The notes: generated from the letters alone by a model not told the origin. A DNA stretch of 18,880 nt from Bacteroidota bacterium (GCA_024280675.1 JAJRPT010000111.1:1-18880), one strand, 5' to 3'. Positions 1 to 8,443 are shown, counted from the first letter of the stretch. Program-made: numbers and translations.

Positions 1-352
1 GAAACACTTTCCCATCAAATCCGAGACGTGAATTTTCTTCTAAATTATCTGCTAGCCATTGGGGATAATCCACAGCACCTGGGATTCCCGTCTTATGAAG
101 CTCTATCTCAGTGCTTTCCAACTGCTCTTTTGCTTGTGTAAAATAACGACCATCTGTCCAAAGACCAGTGTGAGCCTGGGTGACCAGCACAGTCGCAACC
201 GAACCACTAAACCCAGAAAACCACATCCTAGACTGCCAATGAGGAGTCACGTATTCGGAAATATGCGGGTCAGTCGAAGCAATAATAAAGCAGTCCAAAT
301 TATTTTCTTTCATTAACTTTCTAAGAAAAGCAATCTTGTGTCCAACATCCAT
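1..352 (-). CDS. pepP: Xaa-Pro aminopeptidase (aminopeptidase P, M24B), N-terminal part, cut by window edge
   Basis: The gene reads leftwards from an ATG at 352-350 and runs off the window, so only about 117 N-terminal residues are visible. They match the creatinase/aminopeptidase P N-terminal domain: a start of the form MDVGHKIAFLRKLM, then STDPHISEYV (about residues 27-36), HWQSRMWFSGFSGS (39-52) and GLWTDGRYFTQA (64-75). These are the signatures of M24B enzymes of the long bacterial type. Family knowledge: such enzymes are cytoplasmic dimetal hydrolases that remove an N-terminal residue preceding proline; the metal-binding pita-bread domain would lie beyond the edge and is not seen. It is divergent from lspA across an 81-base spacer, with no clear Shine-Dalgarno before the ATG. 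Prolidase-like relatives share this domain, so the exact substrate preference is inferred. Confidence 0.85.
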   Translation of the reverse strand, partial: MDVGHKIAFLRKLMKENNLDCFIIASTDPHISEYVTPHWQSRMWFSGFSGSVATVLVTQAHTGLWTDGRYFTQAKEQLESTEIELHKTGIPGAVDYPQWLADNLEENSRLGFDGKVF

Positions 353-433
353 ATTTTTTATTAGCTATTTAAATGTATAATTTCGTAAGATAAGTTATTA
401 CAAAATCAATTCAAAAATAAGAATACAAACAAC

Positions 434-1045
434 ATGAGTTCAAGCACGAGAATATTTTTTTTATTGTCATTTGTTTTGATTGCCTTTGATCAAACAACGA
501 AACTAATTACAAAGGGATTTAATCTATTTGGTTTCTCAAAAGAGGGGATGCGCCTTGGAGAATCTATTGAAGTGATTGGCACCCTCATCCGTTTTACCTT
601 TGTGGAGAATCCCGGAATGGCATTTGGGATTGAGTTTGGGTGGGGGAAAATATTTCTTAGTTTATTTTCAGTTTTTGCAGTAATTGCCCTTGCTTGGTAT
701 TTATTCAAAATTGATGGATATAATAAATATGCCAGAACAGGTATCATGCTGATTTTTGCAGGAGCTACCGGCAATATGATTGACCGAGTATTCTATGGCG
801 TGTTCTATGGCGAATCGGCTTTGTTCTACGGCAAGGTAGTGGACTTCGTGCATGTTGATATACCAGACATTGACATTTTCGGACTCTATTACACTCATTT
901 CCCAGTATTTAATGTTGCAGATTCTTGTGTGAGTTGTGGGGTTGCTCTTTTATTTTTCTTTCACAGCAAGTTGCCAAGTATTGAAGAAATAAGAAAAAAG
1001 AAATCCCCTTCGAACCTAGAATCAGATAATTTACAAGACAATTAA
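434..1045 (+). CDS. lspA: Lipoprotein signal peptidase (signal peptidase II)
   Basis: This is an inner-membrane aspartyl protease that removes the signal peptide from prolipoproteins after diacylglyceryl transfer. The 203-residue product has four hydrophobic segments (about 5-20, 70-92, 101-117, 156-177). The family motifs occur in order: FDQ with Asp19, VENPGMAFG (57-65), GATGNMIDR (110-118), VVDF with Asp137 and FPVFNVADS with Asp163. Asp137 and Asp163 correspond to the catalytic pair of the family. There is a longer than usual insert between segments 1 and 2 and a charged, serine-rich tail after residue 181. The start is the ATG at 434 with no evident Shine-Dalgarno. The gene is convergent with the glycosidase-like lipoprotein, with only 4 bases between the stops. 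Several of its probable substrates (predicted lipoproteins) are encoded nearby. Confidence 0.95.
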   Translation: MSSSTRIFFLLSFVLIAFDQTTKLITKGFNLFGFSKEGMRLGESIEVIGTLIRFTFVENPGMAFGIEFGWGKIFLSLFSVFAVIALAWYLFKIDGYNKYARTGIMLIFAGATGNMIDRVFYGVFYGESALFYGKVVDFVHVDIPDIDIFGLYYTHFPVFNVADSCVSCGVALLFFFHSKLPSIEEIRKKKSPSNLESDNLQDN

Positions 1046-1049
1046 AACT

Positions 1050-2180
1050 CTAGTCAATTAATGGCTTCTCTAAATATTTACGCCAAGTCTCCAAAGAAGG
1101 CCTAGGGTTACCTTCCCCGTCGTAGAGCCCTGTGTCTTTCCAAAGGCGAACGGTTGGTGCTATTTCTAAGTACTTGAAATCAGATTCCCAAAAGTCATCA
1201 AAATCACGAGTGAAAAACCAACAAACAAATTCAGCCGAGAGGTTTTTGCAATCAGATAATAATCGCTCAACATATTTTTGTTGAGTGATTTCGTCCGATG
1301 GAATTACAATTGGATAGGGCGAGTCTACGTCTTCTGCTGGCCAAGATGTTTCGGCAATCGCAAATGGTTTTTCAGGTGCAAGATTTGCCAAATTAGTGAA
1401 ATGATTAGCTGCCAATAACTCTACATCTGAGTTCTCTGCAAATGGATAACTGCTCACCGCAATATAATCTGTGTATGGAAGAATCTTGGCTATACCTTCT
1501 TTTTGTGTGCTAAGGCTTTTATAAAAAAAGTCTGCTTGCAAACTTATGAAAATTGGCATATTTGGATATTTTCCCTTTAAAGAGGTGTAGACTGATTTCG
1601 CAAAAGTTACAAACCCATCCCATTCAGACGGCGCAAAATCAATCAGCATATTTGCCTCGATTGCATAAGCAAAATACTTGGGTGAATAAATTTCTATCAT
1701 TTTCTCACAGTGATTGGTAAAGGCTGTGATTACTTCTGGACTGTCAAAGGTTCGTTCACTCCAAGGCGAAGACAAAGTTTCTCCGCCATCCTCTCCAACA
1801 TTGTCTGTCAAGTTGGTGCGGTTAAATGCAATAGGAGTAAGGGCGAGAAAAGTGGGGTGGGTTGTTGGAATTGCGGCCGCTTTGCCATTTATTTCATTAA
1901 GGAAAATTTGAGGATAAGGCAAGCCATCAAGAGCTTCTTGCCAAGGCAATCCGCCATCGTAGTGCATTACTATCATATCACCATCTCGCTCAATCACCGC
2001 ATAGGCATCGGCTACACCTTCTTGGGAGTTTGCATAGGGAAAATCGGTGAAACCAAGTGCAAAGCTACGACCCACTTCATCTACATTACCAGTAGAATCA
2101 GAAGAGCTATTGTCATCGCACGAAGTAAAGATGCACAAACTGATTGCAAACAATAAAGTTCTAACCTGAAAAGTTTTCAT
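1050..2180 (-). CDS. Predicted lipoprotein with glycoside-hydrolase-like TIM-barrel fold
   Basis: The 376-residue product starts with a signal peptide ending in a lipobox-like IFTSC (Cys21), followed by an Asp/Ser-rich linker, so it is probably anchored in the envelope. The body looks like a retaining glycoside hydrolase TIM barrel. A strand ends at YFAYAIEAN (169-177, Glu175), another is NMPIFISLQ (207-215), DYIAVSSYPF (238-247) is a barrel strand, and KPFAIAETSW (271-280) holds Glu277. The two glutamates sit on strands where clan-A glycosidases of the arabinogalactanase (GH53) type carry the acid/base and nucleophile. That assignment is an inference from layout; I do not recognise a specific GH family and no substrate can be named. 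It lies 44 bases downstream of the thiamine pyrophosphokinase gene on the same strand and may be co-transcribed with it. Confidence 0.6.
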   Translation of the reverse strand: MKTFQVRTLLFAISLCIFTSCDDNSSSDSTGNVDEVGRSFALGFTDFPYANSQEGVADAYAVIERDGDMIVMHYDGGLPWQEALDGLPYPQIFLNEINGKAAAIPTTHPTFLALTPIAFNRTNLTDNVGEDGGETLSSPWSERTFDSPEVITAFTNHCEKMIEIYSPKYFAYAIEANMLIDFAPSEWDGFVTFAKSVYTSLKGKYPNMPIFISLQADFFYKSLSTQKEGIAKILPYTDYIAVSSYPFAENSDVELLAANHFTNLANLAPEKPFAIAETSWPAEDVDSPYPIVIPSDEITQQKYVERLLSDCKNLSAEFVCWFFTRDFDDFWESDFKYLEIAPTVRLWKDTGLYDGEGNPRPSLETWRKYLEKPLID

Positions 2181-2224
2181 AATACTTTTTACCCTTAGAA
2201 AAAAAACTAATCTAACAAAAATAA

Positions 2225-2866
2225 TTAAAACTCACAAACGACTAAAATTGCACCTTCTAGTATTTCTAATTTAACTAAATTACTAATTGATTGGTTGCGC
2301 GCACCCGATCTTTTGCCCATCTCCAAATATTCAGAGTGAAGATTCCACCGAAGCCCCTCCGTCTTTAGTTTGCACTTTGGCAAGGGAATGAGCGAAACCG
2401 TCTCACCTACTTCGGTCTTAATTTCAGCACTCTCACTCAAAATAAACGAGACCCTTCCATGCTCCAAAACACTAATATCTAATTTATCCAAATAGGACAA
2501 TAGCACTGACAAATTATTAAAACTATGCTCAAGCAATCCTCCATGAAATCCAAGAACTAGCAATCTCTGATATTTCTTCTCAATGCAAAAGTCCAATGCC
2601 TTCTCGAAATCACTTGAGTTTTGACACTTAATATAAATTATTTTATCCTCAATCATTGCCCCCTCAAAGCTATCACTTTCCAGCGAATCAATATCCCCAA
2701 TAATATAGTCTGGAACTAGATCTTTGCCCAGCAGATAATTAGCACCACCGTCGGCACAAACGACTGGCAAGTGAGAAAAGCTCTCAAATACATAATCATC
2801 GCTTATCTCACCATTCAAACAAAGAAGAGCATCATACTTTTTTTCTTTATAATTAATTCTTTTCAT
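2225..2866 (-). CDS. thiN: Thiamine pyrophosphokinase
   Basis: The enzyme transfers pyrophosphate from ATP to thiamine to make thiamine diphosphate in the cytoplasm. The 213-residue product has the typical length and the family motifs in order: ALLCLNGEI (13-21), VVCADGGANYLL (35-46), PDYIIGDIDSL (52-62) with the metal-binding aspartates, QNSSDFEKALDF (82-93), GFHGGLLEHSFNNLSVLL (106-123) and SLIPLPK with TEGLRWNL (158-176). The loop written GGRxDHxxxN in most bacterial enzymes reads GGLLEHSFNN here, so Arg is Leu and Asp is Glu. The start is the ATG at 2866 in a 67-base spacer shared with the divergent methionine sulfoxide reductase gene. No thiamine riboswitch-like sequence was seen in that short spacer. 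Confidence 0.88.
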   Translation of the reverse strand: MKRINYKEKKYDALLCLNGEISDDYVFESFSHLPVVCADGGANYLLGKDLVPDYIIGDIDSLESDSFEGAMIEDKIIYIKCQNSSDFEKALDFCIEKKYQRLLVLGFHGGLLEHSFNNLSVLLSYLDKLDISVLEHGRVSFILSESAEIKTEVGETVSLIPLPKCKLKTEGLRWNLHSEYLEMGKRSGARNQSISNLVKLEILEGAILVVCEF

Positions 2867-2933
2867 TAACTTGGGATTTCTATTATTATTAATTTCTAAG
2901 CGGGAAATTTATTTCTAGCAATTTAAATACAAA

Positions 2934-3404
2934 ATGTATAATAATTTATTAAATCAAACAAAATCATTGCTCGGAAATGAAAGAAATTTCCTTAGTAATT
3001 CATCGAACTTTGCCTCGATAGTATTTCATTTGCTTCCAAATATTAACTGGGCTGGCTTTTATTTCTTTGATGGAGTAAAATTAATTCTGGGTCCATTCCA
3101 AGGCAAAACAGCTTGTGTAAATATAAAAATTGGCAAAGGTGTTTGCGGCAAGTCCTTCTCATCAGAAAAGACAATCATAGTTGCCGATGTAAATAAATTC
3201 GATGGACATATTGCCTGCAGTGCCGAGTCAAAATCTGAAATAGTTGTCCCAATATTTTGTGAGCAAAAGATAGTCGGTGTTTTTGACATAGACTCACCCA
3301 TATTAAATAGATTTGATGAAAATGATAAAGAGAATTTAGAATTGATACTAAAAGAATTTGAATTTCAAACAGATTTGAGTAACTTGGATTCAAAAATAAA
3401 ATGA
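2934..3404 (+). CDS. msrC: Free methionine-(R)-sulfoxide reductase (GAF domain, fRMsr)
   Basis: This cytoplasmic thioredoxin-dependent enzyme reduces free L-methionine-(R)-sulfoxide. The 156-residue product is a single GAF domain. It has the subfamily signature NINWAGFYFF (36-45), LGPFQGKTACV (52-62), IGKGVCGKS (66-74), GHIACSAESKSEIVVPI (91-107) and GVFDIDSP (115-122). The three family cysteines are Cys61, Cys71 and Cys95; their spacing of 10 and 24 is the same as Cys84, Cys94 and Cys118 in the E. coli enzyme, so the redox site looks intact. The start is the ATG at 2934; no Shine-Dalgarno is visible. The stop codon is followed after one base by the start of the lamin-tail protein gene, so the two are probably translated from one message. 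Confidence 0.9.
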   Translation: MYNNLLNQTKSLLGNERNFLSNSSNFASIVFHLLPNINWAGFYFFDGVKLILGPFQGKTACVNIKIGKGVCGKSFSSEKTIIVADVNKFDGHIACSAESKSEIVVPIFCEQKIVGVFDIDSPILNRFDENDKENLELILKEFEFQTDLSNLDSKIK

Positions 3405-3405
3405 A

Positions 3406-5076
3406 ATGAAATTATCACTTTTAATATTTTTTATATTCCAGCTAAAGCTCTTCCCTAATATTGTCATCAATGAATTTATGGCATTACCAGAAGGCGAGGA
3501 GCCGGAATGGATTGAGATATACAATTACTCTGGTGAAGAACAACTAATTACATCACTTCAAATTTGCGACAGTAGTACTTGCAAAACTATTGACAATATC
3601 CAACTAAAAGCCCACTCTTTCAACATTTTCACAAAAGACACAAATGCTCTGAAAAGCGCTTATGACATTCCAACAACTGCCCACCTGTTTGAGACGAGCA
3701 TACCTATTTTAAACAATAGCGGTGATCAAATAATTATAAAAATAGACTATTTAACGATTGACAGTCTCTTTTATGATAAAAGCGTACTCTTGGATGGTGC
3801 TTCTACCGAAAGGAAAAATTACCTACGCCCAGCTAATTCAAAAATTAACCTTAGCCCCTCACAAGACGAAAACAATGCCACACCTGGGAAAAAGAACTCT
3901 AATCTCGCCTACCCATACGATTTGGCAATTGATTCAATCTTCACAGATGATAATAATGATATTTATATTCGCTTGTATGACATTGGATTTCAATCTCCAG
4001 CCGATTTCACACTTGATATATTTGCAGATTTCAATCGAAATGGTGAAAAAGATTTGAACGAAGGGCTACTTGCTGAATATCTTGATTGGAACGCAGCTGA
4101 TTATTCTATGAAATTGAAATATGACCACATGACGCTCTTTGATGGTGTTGAGTTCTTTGGAGAAATCTCGATTGTAATTCAGGTTAGTTCCACCCTTGAT
4201 GAAAATTATGAAAATGACAGGATGGATTTTATCTTTTCATTAGAATCACTCAGCGGTACTGTGCTAATAAATGAAATAATGTTTGAGGTTGGCGATAACT
4301 CAGCAGAATTTATAGAACTTTATAACAAATCAGATTTTATGATTAATCTGAAAAATTGGCAAGTCTTAGATAAATTTTATTACAAGAGCAATAATAACTC
4401 TTTCATTGACAAGAATTTGATATTGAAATCGGGTGACTACGCAGTCATTGCTTGGGACAGCTTACTGTTCGATAAATTTCCAGAGCTTAAAGACGAGGAA
4501 AAGGTCTATATTTCTAGCGATAATATTAGTCTCAATAATGACCAAGATTTACTAATACTCATTTCTTCCAACCATCATATTATCGATTCACTTACTTATT
4601 CTGAGACCCAACATGATGAGAACTTGCTAGTAACGAAGGATATCAGCCTAGAGCGTTTTAATCTGCTAAACTCTAATCAAACAGACGACATTTGGACATC
4701 TTCGGCAGACCCAGACGGAGCCACACCACTGAGGACAAACAGCGTCTCTCAGAAATTAACCAGCAAATATTTTGTTAGAATAGAACCCAACCCTGTTTCA
4801 TTCAAAAATGATTACCAACAGATGCAAATCCTATACAACATTCCTTTTCCATCCTCATTTATAGACCTCGTCATCTATGATGAATTTGGCAATGAAATAT
4901 TTGTTATTGCCGACGCTCTTTATTCTGAACAATCAGGATCTTTTTTGTGGAATGGGACTGATAAAGAGGGAAGAGAAGTACCCGAGGGGCTCTACATTTG
5001 TTCTTTTAGTGCTAGGAAAAGTGTAACAAATGAAATTTATTACGCAAAAAAATTAATTGTTATTGGAAATAGTTAA
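3406..5076 (+). CDS. Secreted protein with two lamin-tail domains and a C-terminal FlgD-type Ig domain
   Basis: The 556-residue product begins with a short hydrophobic signal peptide (about 1-17). A first lamin-tail domain (LTD) follows, starting IVINEFMALPEGEEPEWIEIYN (19-40) and running to the DENNATPGKKNS segment near 165. Residues about 170-280 look like a CARDB-type beta domain. The second LTD starts VLINEIMFEVGDNSAEFIELYN (286-307) and ends in the characteristic SLERFN...WTSSADPDGATP (414-441). The last 100 residues start with EPNPVS (460-465) and contain the FlgD-Ig-like block SGSFLWNGTDKEGREVPEGLY (510-530). Such tails end many exported proteins of the FCB group and may serve as a secretion or attachment domain. 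LTDs in bacteria occur in surface proteins; no enzymatic domain is visible. It is one base downstream of msrC. The molecular role is unknown. Confidence 0.8.
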   Translation: MKLSLLIFFIFQLKLFPNIVINEFMALPEGEEPEWIEIYNYSGEEQLITSLQICDSSTCKTIDNIQLKAHSFNIFTKDTNALKSAYDIPTTAHLFETSIPILNNSGDQIIIKIDYLTIDSLFYDKSVLLDGASTERKNYLRPANSKINLSPSQDENNATPGKKNSNLAYPYDLAIDSIFTDDNNDIYIRLYDIGFQSPADFTLDIFADFNRNGEKDLNEGLLAEYLDWNAADYSMKLKYDHMTLFDGVEFFGEISIVIQVSSTLDENYENDRMDFIFSLESLSGTVLINEIMFEVGDNSAEFIELYNKSDFMINLKNWQVLDKFYYKSNNNSFIDKNLILKSGDYAVIAWDSLLFDKFPELKDEEKVYISSDNISLNNDQDLLILISSNHHIIDSLTYSETQHDENLLVTKDISLERFNLLNSNQTDDIWTSSADPDGATPLRTNSVSQKLTSKYFVRIEPNPVSFKNDYQQMQILYNIPFPSSFIDLVIYDEFGNEIFVIADALYSEQSGSFLWNGTDKEGREVPEGLYICSFSARKSVTNEIYYAKKLIVIGNS

Positions 5077-5129
5077 TTAATTATCTATCTTGAGAACGGG
5101 TGGGTTTTCAATTATCAGGAAATAAATTT

Positions 5130-5621
5130 ATGAGAGTAACAAATAAAAAAAGCTCCAAAGATACTTCTTCAAAAATGGTACAACTTGTGACATTCAACCT
5201 AGGAAGCGAAGAATTTGGTGTTAATATTCTAGAAGTACAAGAAATTATTAGATTGCCAGAAATTACCAGAGTGCCAAATTCATCTGACTTTGTGAGGGGC
5301 GTGGTAAATCTTCGTGGAAAAATAATCCCCATCATTGAACTCAGGAAAAGATTAGCAATGCCTTCTCTTGAAAACACAGAAAACACAAGGATTATTATCA
5401 TAGAGTATGATGAATTAACCGTCGGGATTATTGTAGACAAAGTCAATGAAGTTGCCGATATTGATTCTTCTACCACCGAAGCTCCGCCGCCTATGGTTGG
5501 GGAGGTTAATTCTGGTTATATTTCCTCTGTATCAAAGCAAAGCAATAGGATAATAATTTTGCTAGATCTTTCTGTCATACTTATCAGGTCTTCCCTTGGA
5601 GAAGAAGAAACAGCAACCTAA
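5130..5621 (+). CDS. cheW: Chemotaxis coupling protein CheW
   Basis: CheW is an adaptor joining chemoreceptors to the CheA kinase at the cell pole. The 163-residue product is a single CheW/SH3-like domain. It has VQLVTFNLGSEEFGVNI near the N-terminus, then ILEVQEIIRLPEITRVPN, the hallmark RGVVNLRGKIIPIIELRKRL and TVGIIVDKVNEVADI. A GTG at 5100 is in frame, but the ATG at 5130 is preferred because an AGGA at 5117-5120 precedes it by 9 bases and the extra ten residues are not family-like. It stands alone, without cheA, cheY or receptors in the window, 53 bases after the lamin-tail gene and convergent with the GIN-domain gene (7 bases between stops). Its presence agrees with the flagellar cluster 3 kb downstream. 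Confidence 0.93.
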   Translation: MRVTNKKSSKDTSSKMVQLVTFNLGSEEFGVNILEVQEIIRLPEITRVPNSSDFVRGVVNLRGKIIPIIELRKRLAMPSLENTENTRIIIIEYDELTVGIIVDKVNEVADIDSSTTEAPPPMVGEVNSGYISSVSKQSNRIIILLDLSVILIRSSLGEEETAT

Positions 5622-5628
5622 AAATATC

Positions 5629-6384
5629 TTATTTACCGTGAGGGCTATCCTCTGGCAGTAATTTTACCGATCCACTACCATAGACCGATTGTTTTAATAC
5701 TTTTGGCTTGCTTAAATATCCCACATCACCGGAGCCAAAGATTTCAACATCAAGTTTATTGACAGCATTTACTTGTGCGTCCCCCGAACCACGAATACTA
5801 ACATTTACATTTTCCACAATGCAAGCACTTGCTTCTAAATCGCCTGAGCCATTGATTGTTGCATTTAATTCACCAGACTGCCCCGACAAAATAATGTCGC
5901 CAGAACCATTGATATGAGCCTTGACTTTGTCACTCTTTGCCTCCAATTCTATAGTTCCTGACCCATTGATACGCAATCTTAAAAGTGGAGACCCGGCCAA
6001 CATATTACATTTTATATCACCCGAGCCATTGACACCAATTGCCTCTACAGAAGGCATTGTTAGAACAATATTATAGACCGATGGGCTGATGCTGGACTTT
6101 GAACTAATTATCAGAGTTGTCTTGTTAATCTCAAATTCAATAAATTCTACTAAATTATCATCAATTTCAAGTTCTGCCAAACATTTGCCACCTTGATTAA
6201 TTTCAATATTAGAAGAACCTTTCAGTATTATCTTGGTGAAATCATCCAGCTCAATTTTCTTAGTGACTATTTTCTGTGAGCCTTCTTCAGCCCCTGTCCA
6301 ATTTACATCATAGACGCATGAAGCCGTAATCAATGAAGTAACGATTATCAGAAACAGAGTATGCAAGTTTTTCATATTTTTCAT
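5629..6384 (-). CDS. Putative lipoprotein with GIN domain (DUF2807)
   Basis: The 251-residue product has a signal peptide ending LITASC (Cys23 from the chosen ATG at 6384), a plausible although imperfect lipobox with Thr at -3. The body is the putative auto-transporter adhesin/head GIN domain: a first sheet starting FTKIILKGSSNIEINQG, then seven Gly-Ser-Gly turns (NGSGD, NGSGT, NGSGD, NGSGD, RGSGD, FGSGD, YGSGS) at roughly 17-21 residue intervals, the mark of a right-handed beta-prism or solenoid. Function is unknown; the family is abundant in Bacteroidota envelopes. An in-frame TTG at 6417 would add eleven residues, and a second ATG lies at 6375. It is 77 bases downstream of the acyl-CoA dehydrogenase gene on the same strand and ends tail-to-tail with cheW. 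Confidence 0.82.
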   Translation of the reverse strand: MKNMKNLHTLFLIIVTSLITASCVYDVNWTGAEEGSQKIVTKKIELDDFTKIILKGSSNIEINQGGKCLAELEIDDNLVEFIEFEINKTTLIISSKSSISPSVYNIVLTMPSVEAIGVNGSGDIKCNMLAGSPLLRLRINGSGTIELEAKSDKVKAHINGSGDIILSGQSGELNATINGSGDLEASACIVENVNVSIRGSGDAQVNAVNKLDVEIFGSGDVGYLSKPKVLKQSVYGSGSVKLLPEDSPHGK

Positions 6385-6461
6385 ATAGGTGAATCTAAAA
6401 AAATATATTATACCCAAAGTAGAACGCAGAATAAAAATAAATGTTTCAAATAAAAAATAAA

Positions 6462-7613
6462 TTAAGAAATGTTTTTGATTAAATCACGAGCTATGACCAG
6501 GTGTTGAATTTCTGATGTGCCTTCGTAAATCTCTGTCACTTTTGCGTCCCTTAGCATCCTTTCTACTTCGTATTCCCTTACATATCCATATCCTCCGTGG
6601 ATTTGAACAGATTCTTTTGCTATTTCATTTGCAATGGTAGAGGCATAAAGCTTTGCCTCACTTGACTCTCGATTGCAATCAATGCCTCGGGTTTTCATCC
6701 AAGCCGCTTTGTAGACTAAGGAGCTAGCAGCAGAAATTTTCATTGACATTTGTGCAAGTTTTGCCTGAATTATCTGATGATCACAAATTGGAATACCCAT
6801 GGTTTTTCTTTCTGTAGAATATTGCAATGCCTTGTCGAATGCACCACGTGCTATGCCCAAGGCTTGAGCTGCTATTCCAATTCTGCCACCTGTTAATCCC
6901 TTCATAGCAATATAGAATCCCTGTCCAACTTCGCCAATAAGATTCTCTTCTGGAATTTCTACATCTACAAGACCAAGCCCGCAAGTGTCAGAGCCACGAA
7001 GCCCCATCTTGTCTTCTTTTAGTCCAATCTCTAAGCCCGAAGTCTCAGTTGGGACGGCAAAGCAAGCTATCCCCCTATGTTTGAGACTAGAATCTGTCTG
7101 AGCAAAGATGATAAAAACTCCAGCATTCTGAGCACTCGTTATCCAATTCTTTGTGCCATTGAGAATCCATTTGTCGCCAACTTTTTTTGCACTAGCAAGA
7201 AGAGAGCGTGCGTCAGAACCAGCCTCCGGCTCCGATAAGCAATAGGAGCCAATCATCTCACCTCTGGCAAGTGGCTTTAAAAACATTTCTTTTATCTCAC
7301 CGGTGGCATAAGTTTCCAAAATCCAATTAACCAATGAATTCTGAACACTCATCACCACACCGCAACTTGCATCCACCCTTGAAATTTCCTCAACCGCCAA
7401 AACGTAGGATAAATAATCTAATCCAACTCCATCCCAGTCCTCAGAAACCATCATACCCAAAAAGCCCATCTCACCCATCTTAGACATTATTTCCTTTGGA
7501 AACTGAGCGTTTATGTCTCGCTCGACCACTCCTTGGGCAATCTCCTCGCTAGCAAAGTTTGCTGCAAGTCGCCTGATTTCATTTTGTGTATCGTCAAATT
7601 CTAATGAGTACAT
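6462..7613 (-). CDS. Acyl-CoA dehydrogenase (short/medium-chain type)
   Basis: This is an FAD enzyme of fatty-acid or branched-chain amino-acid oxidation that introduces the alpha-beta double bond into acyl-CoA and passes electrons to ETF. The 383-residue product has the family length. It contains the FAD/substrate motif SYCLSEPEAGSDA (about 123-135), TKNWITSA (154-161), KMGLRGSDT (202-210), TGGRIGIAAQALG (241-253) and IHGGYGYVREYEVERMLRDAKVTEIYEGTSEIQ near the end, in which Glu364 of YEGTS is the expected catalytic base. The start is the ATG at 7613, preceded by GGAAAGAG; an upstream in-frame start would add a hydrophobic 19-residue stretch atypical of the family. No ETF or other beta-oxidation gene lies next to it, so the substrate chain length cannot be assigned. 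Confidence 0.92.
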   Translation of the reverse strand: MYSLEFDDTQNEIRRLAANFASEEIAQGVVERDINAQFPKEIMSKMGEMGFLGMMVSEDWDGVGLDYLSYVLAVEEISRVDASCGVVMSVQNSLVNWILETYATGEIKEMFLKPLARGEMIGSYCLSEPEAGSDARSLLASAKKVGDKWILNGTKNWITSAQNAGVFIIFAQTDSSLKHRGIACFAVPTETSGLEIGLKEDKMGLRGSDTCGLGLVDVEIPEENLIGEVGQGFYIAMKGLTGGRIGIAAQALGIARGAFDKALQYSTERKTMGIPICDHQIIQAKLAQMSMKISAASSLVYKAAWMKTRGIDCNRESSEAKLYASTIANEIAKESVQIHGGYGYVREYEVERMLRDAKVTEIYEGTSEIQHLVIARDLIKNIS

Positions 7614-7756
7614 TTTTCTCTTTCCAAATATTATTAAATTTACTAGCAAGCAAATTACGAAAATAATCAAACAGCATTTTTTTTAAAACAAAGATTTTAA
7701 AAATTCGTTCTAATGAACTAATTTGCTTTTATTCTATAACAAAAAATATAAAACTT

Positions 7757-8443
7757 ATGAAATTATTACTCGCCTTAATCCTTGTCTCAGTTCTTTTCCC
7801 AATTACAGCTTTTGCGCAAACTATTGAATTTATTGGCGGTGAATTCTATGACTGGGGCGATGTTAAACCGGTCGAGTCTCCGCTCCACACAAGAATCCGC
7901 ATCACCAACACAGGAGATAAGGCACTCAGGATTTTTTCAATAAAGGCTGGATGTGGTTGCACCACCGCCCCCCTTGACAAGGATTTGTTGCTTGCCGGCG
8001 ATACTGCAAATATTGACGTGAGACTAGATCTTAGAAATTTCTCTGGTGCAATAGAAAAAGATCTAACAATTATGACAAACGACCCAGAGGCAAGAAACAT
8101 CGTCTATAAACTTCGGGCAAATATTATTGAAGCACTTTCTAAATTGCCAAATTATTTTCCCTATGGAACAATTAAACTAGGCGAAATGGCAGAAGCAAAA
8201 GTTATTGTGAAAAACCATTCCAAAGAAGACATCACTATTATGAAAATTGCCCGAACTCCCAAAGGTTTAAAATTAAATATAAAAGAGGGTCTGGTAATTA
8301 AAGCTGGAACTGAAATTGAAATTACTGCCAAACTCAAGCCCAGCAAAGTTGGGAAATTTGAATCTTCGATCACAATTATGACAAACACTATCGACATGCC
8401 ACGCCTATCTATTTCTGGTTGGGGAAGGGCTGTGGAGAATTAG
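7757..8443 (+). CDS. Exported DUF1573 protein (two Ig-like domains)
   Basis: The 228-residue product has a clear signal peptide with cleavage expected after AFA (residue 20). The first Ig-like domain is typical DUF1573: IEFIGGEFYDWGDVK, TRIRITNTGDKALRI, then the hallmark AGCGCTT (64-70) and a LTIMTNDPE strand. The second half (about 130-226) repeats the fold with YFPYGTIKLGE, VKNHSKEDITI and SSITIMTNT but without the cysteine pair. DUF1573 proteins are common in Bacteroidota and relatives and resemble PapD/ASPM-type beta domains; no biochemical role is established. It is the last gene before the flagellar leader, on the same strand, and divergent from the acyl-CoA dehydrogenase over a 143-base spacer in which I see no recognisable motif. 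Confidence 0.85.
   Translation: MKLLLALILVSVLFPITAFAQTIEFIGGEFYDWGDVKPVESPLHTRIRITNTGDKALRIFSIKAGCGCTTAPLDKDLLLAGDTANIDVRLDLRNFSGAIEKDLTIMTNDPEARNIVYKLRANIIEALSKLPNYFPYGTIKLGEMAEAKVIVKNHSKEDITIMKIARTPKGLKLNIKEGLVIKAGTEIEITAKLKPSKVGKFESSITIMTNTIDMPRLSISGWGRAVEN

Noticed and set aside
59..316. Plus-strand reading frame opposite the aminopeptidase gene
   Set aside because: It lies antisense to a clearly conserved M24B N-terminal domain and has no protein-like composition.
7707..7718. GTTC-TAAT-GAAC dyad upstream of the DUF1573 gene as an operator
   Set aside because: Only four-base arms in AT-rich DNA; expected by chance and no second copy seen.
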